Origin: an uncultured Latescibacterota bacterium
Lineage (GTDB): Bacteria > Latescibacterota > UBA2968 > UBA8231
NCBI GenBank assembly: GCA_951813615.1
Contig: OX638377.1
Span: 1,178,001 to 1,242,000, forward strand
DNA: 64,000 nt
Reading direction: 5' to 3'
A model generated the notes under the pieces. It had not been told where the DNA came from. It worked only from the letters and a program-made list of their open reading frames with translations, and searched no databases. The translations under genes were made by a program, and so were the position numbers. This document shows, one piece after another, positions 16,779-25,365 of the stretch. Numbering within the stretch: the stretch's first letter is position 1; each line of letters begins with the position of its first letter.

Positions 16779-18371
16779 GTGTTGCGCTTTTGCTTGTTAG
16801 TGATCATAGCTCTGGGTTGCGCCCAAGAGCCTGAAGAGTTGGTGCTGGCCCAAGTAGGTGGCGAGCCGATTACCGCGTCGGAGTTCAGGGAGTTTGACGC
16901 GCGGATTCCCGCGGGGATGAAAGAGGGAGGCCAGCGCCAAGTGCTCGCAAGCCTGATCGACAAAAAGTTGCTCCTGCGCGCAGCGGACGCCACCAACATG
17001 GCTGAAGACAGTTGGTTCAAAGGCGAACTGGCCCGCTTCAAGCGCGCTCGGCTGATGGCGCTGTACATGGAGCGCGAGGTCGTCGCCAAGATCGAGATTA
17101 CTCCCGAGGAGATAGAGCGGTATCACCGAGCGAGTGGCCGGCATCGCGCCCTGCGCTTAGGCGGCATCATGGTCGAGAGCTTGGAGGAAGCAGGTGCAGT
17201 TACTGACCAACTCACCGCAGGGGCTGATTTCCACGAACTGGCCAGCGCGCACTCGGTTCACGAGCGGACTGCCGTACGAGGCGGCGACACTGGCATATAT
17301 CAGACGCGGGACCAGATGTCGGAAGAGACGGTCGATCAGGTGCTTGGGTTGGCGATAGGAGATGTTGCCGCGCCGGTGCGAGAGGTTTTCGGTCACGAGG
17401 ACTTTTACGTGATCTACAAAGTCCTCGACGAGATTCCAGCGCCGCTGAGCGCGTCGGAGCGGATCATCGTCGAGGAGCTGACGGTGCAAAAGCGCGAGGA
17501 ACGGTTGCAGGCGCTCCGCGATTCGCTCGTGCAAGCGTACGCACCAATGCCGCGCCCGGCTGCAATTCAGCGGCTCGTCGAGAACGGGGTCATGGCGGAC
17601 CAAGCCGAAGTGCTCTGCGCGTATCGGGGCGGCGAACTTACCGTCAGTGGCTTTTTGGCGGCGTACGAGCGTCTTACCGGCAGGAGTTTACAGGTGGCTG
17701 ACAGTGCCCACGTGGCCGAGTTTTTGCACCGTCGAGTGCTGCCCGACCTATTCGTGAGTGCGGAGATTGAGGCGGTCGGCTTGGCAGAGGATGAGCGTTT
17801 CAAAGAGACCGTGGCGTTTAAGAGCGAGGAGCTAATGCTCAGCGCATTGCGTCGGCAGGAGGTTGATCAATACGTGAGTGTAACCGAAGAAGAAGTGCGC
17901 GATTTCTACGACGCACATCCCGAAAAATTCGCTCGGCCCGAGGTTACGACCATTGTCGAGATTTTGGTAGCGTCGGATTCGCTGGCCCAGCGCTTGGGGG
18001 ACGAGTTGCGTGCGGGGGGCGATGCCGCAGCGTTGGCCCAGCGCCACACCCGGCGCGAGGGCAGCTTGCACCACGGCGGCCAGATGCAGCTCAATGCTTA
18101 TACCCAAGGGTTGTTCCCCGTGTTGTCTGATGCTGTGCAGGAGGTCGCTGTCGGCGAGGTAGGCGGGCCGTTGAAGACCGAGCGGGGCTATTCAGTCTTC
18201 AAGGTGCTGGAGCGCACGCGCGAGCAGATCCCGTACAACGCCGAATCGCAGCGCCGTGCCCGCGCCTACGTGCGGATCGACAAGTCGAAAAGGGCCTACG
18301 TGCGGTTTGTGCGCAATTTGCGGAATAAGTATCCGGTGGAAATTGTCGAGGGCAGTTTGGGAAAGCTGTGA
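16779..18371 (+). CDS. lipoprotein peptidyl-prolyl isomerase with two parvulin domains
   Basis: A 530-residue SurA/PrsA-like chaperone. I place the start at the GTG at 16779, just behind a GGAGTGAGG stretch and 4 bases after the barrel gene's stop, because it opens a perfect lipoprotein signal (LRFCLLVIIALGC). Upstream in-frame ATGs lie inside the previous gene. After a SurA-N-like helical region (EPITASEFREF) there is a first PpiC domain (about residues 120-225, with GGDTGIYQ) and a second, more divergent one (about 385-490, with HHGGQMQLN). It probably escorts the barrel proteins encoded on either side through the periplasm. The family is clear; the client is inferred. Confidence 0.85.
   Translation: MLRFCLLVIIALGCAQEPEELVLAQVGGEPITASEFREFDARIPAGMKEGGQRQVLASLIDKKLLLRAADATNMAEDSWFKGELARFKRARLMALYMEREVVAKIEITPEEIERYHRASGRHRALRLGGIMVESLEEAGAVTDQLTAGADFHELASAHSVHERTAVRGGDTGIYQTRDQMSEETVDQVLGLAIGDVAAPVREVFGHEDFYVIYKVLDEIPAPLSASERIIVEELTVQKREERLQALRDSLVQAYAPMPRPAAIQRLVENGVMADQAEVLCAYRGGELTVSGFLAAYERLTGRSLQVADSAHVAEFLHRRVLPDLFVSAEIEAVGLAEDERFKETVAFKSEELMLSALRRQEVDQYVSVTEEEVRDFYDAHPEKFARPEVTTIVEILVASDSLAQRLGDELRAGGDAAALAQRHTRREGSLHHGGQMQLNAYTQGLFPVLSDAVQEVAVGEVGGPLKTERGYSVFKVLERTREQIPYNAESQRRARAYVRIDKSKRAYVRFVRNLRNKYPVEIVEGSLGKL
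18347..18371 (+). repeat. 3' end of the parvulin gene, repeated at 19682-19711
   Basis: The last codons of the parvulin gene (VEGSLGKL, stop) recur as FEGSLKKL, stop, just before the second barrel gene. About 22 of 26 bases match. This suggests that the gene at 18385 was inserted, or that a duplicated parvulin gene was deleted, between the two barrels. Confidence 0.4.
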
Positions 18372-18384
18372 GGAAAGGATTGCG

Positions 18385-19638
18385 ATGAGATTGCTAATGC
18401 TCTTGCTGGTTTTTCTAGCTGGTTATACCGCTGCTGGGGATGCTCAGGAAACCGATGATGCCGTAGAGATCAATCCGCTCGATTACGTCCTTTTGGAAGT
18501 GGGCAATCGCTGGACGTACGAGCATGTTTATATGAATTACATGTACAAGCATGGCCCCCCCTTTGATATTCCTGGGTATCCGCTTGGGGCCCCGCCCGAT
18601 TCCCTAACATCTGTCGTAAAAACAGTGACCATCGAGATCACGCACACGGAAGTGATTGATGGCTTAGAGTACTTTGTTTTTAGTGATACCGAGTATGCTT
18701 GGCCTCCCTTACCCTATTTCTTTTGGGGCGGTAAAAAGGTGCGCTTGTCGGGCGAGGGGATTTTAGTTTTTCGCTGGAACGGGCAGGATATTCCAGTATA
18801 TGACTTTGTTACTAGTAATCCTCATGAGTACACACATACACTTCCACGGGGATCGGGCACAGCGGAGGCCTATTTCATTCGCTCTTATGGTCCGTATTGG
18901 CTCTCCAGAGTCTTTTTTCGCCTTATCAGTAGTCCATATAATGCAGGAATTGCCTTTCTACAGGACTATGGGGTAGGAATAGTTTATATCGAAGTCGAAG
19001 AACTAACCTCATGTGGGGGGGCCTCCTTTCTGAATGAACTTGTGCCGATCTCAGCGACGATTTCTGGGAAAGAGATCGTCTATGAGCAGGTACGTTTATC
19101 CTATCAGTCTTTTGCATCTACCGGGTTGGGTCAGGTCGGTCAGGTACGAACAGACGAGGGATTTGACTTTAGTGAAGGAACGCATTCGGAGGCTTCTAAT
19201 GACTTTGAACTGGTGTCGCGCACTGCCTTCCTCAGCAACGGTAGCGGGAAGCTCGCTTGCGTCTACTTTCCAGTTTACGAAACTCTTGCCTCCGAGACTG
19301 GCATGGTCGATCTCGGGGAGATTGACTTTGGTCTTCTGATTTCCAAAGGCATCCCTCTCGACTTGCAGCTCGACTTTGTTACTAGTAATCCTCCTGCAGA
19401 AGGCCACACCTATGCGGTTAGGAGCCGCGAAGGGGGAGTTGCGCTCCTGTATGTCTTCGATGTGGGATACGATGTAAGAGAAGAATATAGGCCGATTGCC
19501 TACGAGTCCCTTTGGAAACATGTAACGAATATAAGGTTTGACTGGGTCTATTATCCCGATGGGCTGTTTAGCGTGGGCACCTCTGTCCAGCCTATATCGT
19601 GGGGTCAGTTGAAAAACTCCGTACTCAGGACGAAATAG
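18385..19638 (+). CDS. exported hypothetical protein between two barrel genes
   Basis: A 417-residue protein with a clean signal peptide (MRLLMLLLVFLAGYTAAG) and start ATG 13 bases after the parvulin stop, behind AGGAAAGG. The mature part begins near a motif (LLEVGNRWTYEH) often seen at the start of secreted beta-rich proteins. No named domain is recognised. Base composition is visibly more AT-rich than the flanking genes. A 22-base exact repeat occurs twice inside it (18802-18823 and 19372-19393), coding DFVTSNP both times. Both facts hint at a different origin from its neighbours. Confidence 0.65.
   Translation: MRLLMLLLVFLAGYTAAGDAQETDDAVEINPLDYVLLEVGNRWTYEHVYMNYMYKHGPPFDIPGYPLGAPPDSLTSVVKTVTIEITHTEVIDGLEYFVFSDTEYAWPPLPYFFWGGKKVRLSGEGILVFRWNGQDIPVYDFVTSNPHEYTHTLPRGSGTAEAYFIRSYGPYWLSRVFFRLISSPYNAGIAFLQDYGVGIVYIEVEELTSCGGASFLNELVPISATISGKEIVYEQVRLSYQSFASTGLGQVGQVRTDEGFDFSEGTHSEASNDFELVSRTAFLSNGSGKLACVYFPVYETLASETGMVDLGEIDFGLLISKGIPLDLQLDFVTSNPPAEGHTYAVRSREGGVALLYVFDVGYDVREEYRPIAYESLWKHVTNIRFDWVYYPDGLFSVGTSVQPISWGQLKNSVLRTK
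18802..18823 (+). repeat. 22-bp direct repeat, copy 1
   Basis: GACTTTGTTACTAGTAATCC and two further bases occur identically here and at 19372-19393, about 570 bases apart and in the same reading frame (DFVTSNP). The surrounding protein sequence is not otherwise alike. Confidence 0.7.
19372..19393 (+). repeat. 22-bp direct repeat, copy 2
   Basis: Second exact copy of the repeat at 18802-18823, inside the same gene and frame. Confidence 0.7.
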
Positions 19639-19714
19639 CTCTTTCGAGTCACATACTTTTGTCGCCCATGTACTTGGCGATGAATTCGAGGGTAGTTTGA
19701 AAAAGCTCTGAACC

Positions 19715-22594
19715 GTGCGTTGGACAACTAACATAGCGTTGGTCTTGGCACTGGCCTTACAAGCCGGAGCGCAGACGAATTACGGCTATCGCTTAGGGCG
19801 GCAGGAAAGGGGCGAAGTCCGCTTCAATGCCCAAGGGCCAAGCGTGCTGATGGGGGCGTTGGATCCCACGGTTATGCGCTGGTACATGCCGCAGGAGCTG
19901 TTCGACGAGTACGGTCGCCGCCAGTGGCGCTACACCAACTACGCCACCGAGCCGTACCGGCGCTACATCGACCGCAACCAAGAGGGTTCGTATTTCTACG
20001 ACACCTACGGCAAGCTGATCTCGCGCGGCTGGCTGGTGTACGACTGGCGACAGACTCAGGCGCGCACGGTCGAGAGCAGCCAGTTGACCAAAGAGCGGCG
20101 CTACGCTACTTGGTTCAACCGGCTGATTATCTCCTCGGATGCAAGCGGCGACTACAACTACTCGCTGATGATCGGCGACGAGATCTTCGCCACCCTGACG
20201 CCGATGACTTTTCGTAAGGTTGGCTTCAATGGCGTTGTGACGAGCTTTGCGGCGCGGCATTTGCGCTTCACTGGTTTGTTTTCGCGCCCGAGTCTGCCCA
20301 TCGTCGAGATCGACCCGGATATTCCGACCGCCTCGCAGGACAACTTTACCAGTTTGATCGCCGGGCGTCTGGAGGCCGATTTGGGGGCCAACGCGACTTT
20401 GGGCCTGACGTTGGTCAATGCTCACAATGGGGCCGGCAACCGCGAGAGCTTTGAAGGCAATCCGCTCAAAGGCGTGTTGACGACCGGGCAGCTAGGGAGA
20501 CGGCTCAACAAGCTGATCGTGCGGCTGTCCGATGATTCGCCCGCAGACGGCGAGGGTGGGCCGGTGTTGTTCGGCACGGAGGTGGAGATCACCACGGCGT
20601 TGAGGCGCGAGGTGCCGGTCGAGGGTGGCGTGCGGATGGTCTTTAAGGACACCACCTTTACGGGCGGTAGCATTGGCTTTGCGCCGGTGATAGAAGGCGG
20701 GGAGGAGCGCGGTGGGTTCTTGCGGGCCGATGGGGCGGAGAGCATTGTGCTGCAGTACGCGTTGGCTGCCGAAGAGGGCGAAAGCGAGGAGGGCACTTTG
20801 CGCTTGGCCTTGCAGCGCCGGTTAGATCTGGGGCTGGACGAGGCCGACGACGCCATCACCCGCGTCAAAAACGTGCGTTTCCGCTTTGTGCTGGCCAACG
20901 ACTACCGGATCGAAGTGGCCTCCGACCGGCAGAACAGCCGCATCGGTATCCCGGAGTTTTTGGTGGTGACGCGGGCCGCTGGCAATGTCAAGAATCAGCT
21001 CAATCCGCGCGAAGTTGTCTTTGACTACGGCCTGCCGACTGCCTCGCAGATTGCCGGTATTACTGCCGAGGTGCGCGACTGGTGGGGCTTCGATTTGTAC
21101 GGCGAATTCAACGTCAGTACCCAGTACCGCCAATTCCCCTCGACGACGCGTGAATCGCATCGCTCGTTTTCGGGGATTCAGGGCGACGAGCACGCGGTAG
21201 GCTGGCTGTTCAATCTCGTGCGGCACGCAGACCCTTGGCGCTTCTCCCTCGAAGGCTTTGGCATGGACGACGCCTACGCCACCAGCTTCAAGCCGGTCGA
21301 TAGCCGCGGCTTAGTTGACTACTCGCCCGAAGCGACTGACAAGCTCTACGACTTCGTCGAGGACAACGACGATCAGGACCGCCACCCCGACCAGAAACGG
21401 TTTTTCCAGGGCGGATTGGTACCGCCGCAATCGACTGCGCTGGGCGGCTTCCAGGTGCGCTCGGATGGAGTGCCCGACCCGGCGGTCTTCCCCGGGTACG
21501 ACGAAAACGGCGACTTCATCTCCGACTTCAATCAGAACAGCAACGGCGACCGGGAGAATTTCTTCCCCGACTACGAAGAGCCTTTTCTGCGCCACCACTC
21601 GGACCGGCCGGAGTTTCTCTTTGGCATTGACTTAAACAACAACGGTTGGGCCGAGCGCTTTGAAAACGACGATTTGCCCGACTATCCCTACAAGAAAGAC
21701 CACTGGGGCTACAACGCCTACGCCAGCGTGGAGGTCAACCCCGAAATCCGCCTCTCTGCCGGCTACCTGCGTCAGGATATGCGGCAGGTTGACCGCAAAA
21801 ATCACACTGCTTACGGTCTCTTTACCTTTGAACGGGATTGGCCCGGCCGCGGTCGGGTGCGGGTTTTTGACATGCTGAAGAAGGCCGCTGATACCATCCC
21901 CGATCCGCTGTCGCAGTGGATTGTGCCGACGCTCGAATTTGGGGCCGCTGGGCAGACGAGCGGGCAGCATATCGCCGTGCCCGATTTGTTGGCGGCAGAA
22001 GACACTTGGATCAATACGTTTTACGCCGAATGGCAATACGCTAGTCCACGGCGCTGGAAGACTAAGCACCGCTTCAAATGGGACTGGTGGCATCAGCGCG
22101 ACGCGCAACTTGGTTCGCTGGGGCCGTTGGGCCGCAATGGCCGCGAGACTTCTGGTTTTGTGGGGTTGATCGACAAGATCGACGGTGTCTTCGCGTGGGG
22201 CACGGTGTCGATTTTGCCTCGCTTCAAAAGTGAATTTCTCAGCCAATCTCCCTTTTCCTTGGCCGAGCGTCGCCGCCGTTCCTGGGATGGGATTGGGTCG
22301 CTGTTGGTCCGCTTTCCCGTGATGCGGGGCTCAGAGCTTGAACTGGGGTTTGAGCAGCGGCTGTTCTTCGAGTTGCTGCAAGACGAAAAGGTCCTAGTAG
22401 AAAATGTGCTGACGGGCGATTTCCGCGGCACGGTGTGGGCGGTGCAATTGAGCAATCAGCGGGAGTACCTAGGCTACGGATTGACGACCCAGCTCGGATT
22501 GCGCTTTGATCGGCGTTCTTTGGAAGTGGTCGGGCGAGAGCGCGAGACGCGGGTCGCGGGATTGGCGTTTTTGTCGATATTCGCGAGTCTGTGA
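19715..22594 (+). CDS. large Asp/Asn-rich beta-barrel-like outer membrane protein (module 1b)
   Basis: A 959-residue paralogue of the protein at 13994. The GTG start at 19715 gives a signal peptide (ALVLALALQAGAQ). Shared blocks are LMGALDPTVMRWYMPQEL, YGRRQWRYTNYA, RGWLVYDWRQ, LTPMTFRKVGFNG, SDDSPADGEGG, FVLANDYRIE and the acidic region (about residues 545-650: DNDDQDRHPD, FNQNSNGDRENFFPDYEEPF, DLNNNGWAERFENDDLPD). The C-terminal half looks like barrel strands ending FLSIFASL. The bases just before the start repeat the tail of the parvulin gene. It probably sits in the outer membrane; the role is unknown. Confidence 0.75.
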   Translation: MRWTTNIALVLALALQAGAQTNYGYRLGRQERGEVRFNAQGPSVLMGALDPTVMRWYMPQELFDEYGRRQWRYTNYATEPYRRYIDRNQEGSYFYDTYGKLISRGWLVYDWRQTQARTVESSQLTKERRYATWFNRLIISSDASGDYNYSLMIGDEIFATLTPMTFRKVGFNGVVTSFAARHLRFTGLFSRPSLPIVEIDPDIPTASQDNFTSLIAGRLEADLGANATLGLTLVNAHNGAGNRESFEGNPLKGVLTTGQLGRRLNKLIVRLSDDSPADGEGGPVLFGTEVEITTALRREVPVEGGVRMVFKDTTFTGGSIGFAPVIEGGEERGGFLRADGAESIVLQYALAAEEGESEEGTLRLALQRRLDLGLDEADDAITRVKNVRFRFVLANDYRIEVASDRQNSRIGIPEFLVVTRAAGNVKNQLNPREVVFDYGLPTASQIAGITAEVRDWWGFDLYGEFNVSTQYRQFPSTTRESHRSFSGIQGDEHAVGWLFNLVRHADPWRFSLEGFGMDDAYATSFKPVDSRGLVDYSPEATDKLYDFVEDNDDQDRHPDQKRFFQGGLVPPQSTALGGFQVRSDGVPDPAVFPGYDENGDFISDFNQNSNGDRENFFPDYEEPFLRHHSDRPEFLFGIDLNNNGWAERFENDDLPDYPYKKDHWGYNAYASVEVNPEIRLSAGYLRQDMRQVDRKNHTAYGLFTFERDWPGRGRVRVFDMLKKAADTIPDPLSQWIVPTLEFGAAGQTSGQHIAVPDLLAAEDTWINTFYAEWQYASPRRWKTKHRFKWDWWHQRDAQLGSLGPLGRNGRETSGFVGLIDKIDGVFAWGTVSILPRFKSEFLSQSPFSLAERRRRSWDGIGSLLVRFPVMRGSELELGFEQRLFFELLQDEKVLVENVLTGDFRGTVWAVQLSNQREYLGYGLTTQLGLRFDRRSLEVVGRERETRVAGLAFLSIFASL

Positions 22595-22741
22595 GGTAGA
22601 GTAATAGGAATGGCCCACTATGGGGTAACAGGGAGTTACAATCCAGCCATCGTGTCAAAGAGTGGGGAGTTTCTCCGCTAGAGCAATGAGGTCACTGCAC
22701 CAATTTCGCATACCAGAGCCACAAATCGAAAGAGAGGATAG

Positions 22742-24535
22742 ATGCCCATTCAACGTTACTCAATTAATCAGCACCCTATCGAGGCCCTGCTGACTTGGAT
22801 CAAATCCGATGAGATCGCTATTCCTGAGATCCAGCGTCCCTTCGTCTGGAACGCGGCAAAGGTGCGTGATTTTATTGATTCGCTTTACAACGGCTATCCC
22901 GTAGGGTATCTCATCGCTTGGCGGAACCCAGATGTCCGCCTAAAGGATGGTACCCAATCGACAGGGAAACGTATCTTGATTGACGGTCAGCAGCGTGTTA
23001 TGGCGCTATTTGCCGCTTTACATGGGGAGCAGGTTGTCAACAAAGACTACAAGCGGACACGGATATCTATCGCCTTTCATCCTGGCGAGGAGCGTTTTGA
23101 AGTGGCAAACGCTGCCATACGCCGGGATCGGGGATGGATTGCCGACGTATCCACTGTCTTCGCTCCCGACGCGAGAATACGTCAATTAGTGGATGACTAC
23201 TGCGAAGCGAATCATGTTGCAGACAAATACGAAATCGATGATCGCATGGAACGTCTTCGCGGTATCCGTAATAATTCGCTCGGCGTCATCGAGTTGAACT
23301 CCGATCTGGAGGTTGAGACTGTCGCGGAAATCTTTGTCCGCATAAACTCGCAGGGTGTCTCGCTCAATGCGGCAGACTTCGCAATGTCGAAGATGGCTGC
23401 CAGTGAACAGTACGGCGGACATCTGTTACGAAAGTGCATCGACTACTTTTGCCATCTGGCTGTCGCGCCGGAAGCATATAACGACTTGGCCAAAGATGCT
23501 GACTTCGCCTCGACGGACTACTTCCGTGCAATGGAGTGGCTGAAGAATGAGAAGGATGACCTCTACGATCCCTCATACACCGATATGCTTCGTGTCACGT
23601 TTACGTCGCAATTCAAACGCGGGCGTTTAGAGGACTTAGTCGCTCTACTCTCAGGACGCAACTTCGAAACACGTACGTTCGAGGAAGCCACCGCAGAAGA
23701 GGCCTTTCATACACTCCGAGATGGAATCCTACGCTACATGAACGAGACCAACTTCAAACGGTTCGTCATGATCTTGCGCTCGGCAGGGTTCGTAGATTCA
23801 TCGTTGATCAGATCCCAGAACACCGTCAATTTCGCCTACATCCTCTTCTTGACGTTACGCTCGCAGGGTGAGGCCCCTGAGCAAATTGAGACGCTCGTGC
23901 GTCGATGGTTCGTGATGTCGATCTTGACAAGTAGATACACCAACTCACCGGAAACCGCCTTCGGCGTCGATATTGGAAATATCACTAGACAGGGTGTAAG
24001 CCGGTATCTGGACACAATCGAACGAGCCGAGCTCTCGGATGCCTTCTGGGAGGTAGGTTTGCCTCAACAGATGGACACCTCGGTGGCTAGCAGTCCCTAT
24101 TTTAATGTCTTCCTCGCAAGCCAAGTAAGAGGGAACGACAAAGGATTCCTGTCACGTGACCTCACCGTGCGCGACCTTCTGGAAGGCCAGTGGCACATTC
24201 ATCATGTATTCCCGCGCAGCTATTTGCAGAAGCACGGCTTCCAGCGTGGTCGCTACAATCAGATTGCCAACTATGTGATGATGCAGAGCGAAATTAACAT
24301 CGCTATCGGGGCTCTGCCACCAGAAAAATACTTCTCAGAACTGTGGGAGCAGTGTAGAAACGGAGCAACTCACTATGGCGGGATAACCGATGCCGATCAG
24401 TTGCAAGAAAACCTTGCGGCCCACTGTATCCCTGAAGGAATGAACGCCGCAAGTGTCGAAGGCTATGACACTTTCTTGCAAGGGCGTAGAGAACTCATGG
24501 CTACCAAGATCCGGGCCTACTACAAGACTCTGTAG
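22742..24535 (+). CDS. GmrSD-like DUF262/DUF1524 restriction protein
   Basis: A 597-residue single-chain protein of the GmrSD type. The N-terminal DUF262 domain has a nucleotide-binding/hydrolysis motif ([12 protein letters not shown] near residue 80) and [10 protein letters not shown] near residue 27. A helical middle follows. The C-terminal DUF1524 HNH-like nuclease has [11 protein letters not shown] (near residue 483) and a conserved Asn-containing helix. GmrSD enzymes restrict modified phage DNA, but many DUF262 proteins have no proven target. AGAGAGG precedes the ATG by about 7 bases. It lies between surface-protein operons and beside a toxin-antitoxin pair, as defence genes often do. 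Confidence 0.85.
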   Translation: MPIQRYSINQHPIEALLTWIKSDEIAIPEIQRPFVWNAAKVRDFIDSLYNGYPVGYLIAWRNPDVRLKDGTQSTGKRILIDGQQRVMALFAALHGEQVVNKDYKRTRISIAFHPGEERFEVANAAIRRDRGWIADVSTVFAPDARIRQLVDDYCEANHVADKYEIDDRMERLRGIRNNSLGVIELNSDLEVETVAEIFVRINSQGVSLNAADFAMSKMAASEQYGGHLLRKCIDYFCHLAVAPEAYNDLAKDADFASTDYFRAMEWLKNEKDDLYDPSYTDMLRVTFTSQFKRGRLEDLVALLSGRNFETRTFEEATAEEAFHTLRDGILRYMNETNFKRFVMILRSAGFVDSSLIRSQNTVNFAYILFLTLRSQGEAPEQIETLVRRWFVMSILTSRYTNSPETAFGVDIGNITRQGVSRYLDTIERAELSDAFWEVGLPQQMDTSVASSPYFNVFLASQVRGNDKGFLSRDLTVRDLLEGQWHIHHVFPRSYLQKHGFQRGRYNQIANYVMMQSEINIAIGALPPEKYFSELWEQCRNGATHYGGITDADQLQENLAAHCIPEGMNAASVEGYDTFLQGRRELMATKIRAYYKTL

Positions 24536-24601
24536 AGAAGGCACATAATAACCGACTATTGACCTATTTATATCCAATTGGTTATACTGCTGTAATGATT
24601 T

Positions 24602-24967
24602 ATGAATCACGAAAGACTAAACTTAAAAGAGGCTATATGGGTCGGGGATTCTAAAGCAAAGCTGAAGGAATTTCCGGAGTCTGTTCAAAAGGATATAGGA
24701 GACGCTCTGTTTATTGCACAGGCGGGAAGCATGTCGCCAGCAGCCAAACCATTCAGGGGCGTTGGCTCAGGTGTTTTTGAGATACGGGCGGATCATAGAA
24801 CAGACACTTACCGCGCTGTGTATGCAGTGAAAATTGGAGAGCGGGTTTATGTGTTGCATTGTTTTCAGAAAAAATCAAGGCGCGGAATAAAAACTCCAAA
24901 GAAAGAGATAGACCTTATCAAGAGTCGTCTGAGAATGGCGCAGGAACTGGAGGCGAATGAATTATGA
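24602..24967 (+). CDS. HigB/RelE-like toxin (phage-derived Gp49-like)
   Basis: A 121-residue protein of the Gp49/HigB-like RelE superfamily. It has the typical early segment (KAKLKEFPESVQKDIGDAL), the central GVFEIRADHRTDTYRAVYAV strand block and the HCFQKKSRRGIKTPKKEI end, which supplies basic residues for mRNA cleavage on the ribosome. Its stop overlaps the antitoxin ATG by 4 bases, giving the toxin-first order normal for HigBA. Base composition is lower in GC than the neighbouring surface genes. Confidence 0.85.
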   Translation: MNHERLNLKEAIWVGDSKAKLKEFPESVQKDIGDALFIAQAGSMSPAAKPFRGVGSGVFEIRADHRTDTYRAVYAVKIGERVYVLHCFQKKSRRGIKTPKKEIDLIKSRLRMAQELEANEL

Positions 24968-25287
24968 GCGAGAAGATTACGTTTGAAAAGAGTTCGGGTA
25001 ATGTGTTTGAGGATCTCGGCTTGCCAGACGCAGAGGAATTGTTTCTCAGGGCGACACTTGGATTTAAAGTGTTCCAGATTATAGAAGATCGGAAGCTGAC
25101 CCAGGCAGAGGCCGCGAAGATTTTAGGGGTGAAGCAGCCTGAAATATCTCGGCTAAAGAAGGGCAATTTTAACCATTACAGTGTTGAGCGGTTAATGACG
25201 TTTCTCAATCGACTGAATCTCGATATTGAGATCCACATTATTCCCTCAGAAAATAGAGAAGGAAAACAGCGAGTTGTTGCTGTTTAG
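24964..25287 (+). CDS. HigA-like XRE antitoxin
   Basis: A 107-residue antitoxin with a helix-turn-helix of the XRE type (LTQAEAAKILGVKQPEISRLKKG, about residues 45-67), preceded by an N-terminal part that would contact the toxin (NVFEDLGLPDAEEL). It starts in the ATGA overlap with the toxin gene, so translation is coupled. It would neutralise the toxin and repress the operon; the operator cannot be picked out by eye. It belongs to the COG5606-like group. Confidence 0.85.
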   Translation: MSEKITFEKSSGNVFEDLGLPDAEELFLRATLGFKVFQIIEDRKLTQAEAAKILGVKQPEISRLKKGNFNHYSVERLMTFLNRLNLDIEIHIIPSENREGKQRVVAV

Positions 25288-25365
25288 CTCTTCCAGCTTC
25301 TTTGGCGCATCATTGGATTATTACCGGCTATATCGCCAGAGGGCTACTAAAGAGGGGCCACGGTT

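Noticed and set aside
24966..25166. A CRISPR or tandem-repeat region in the defence patch
   Set aside because: I looked for regularly spaced repeats near the GmrSD-like and TA genes and found none; no cas-like gene is visible in the window.
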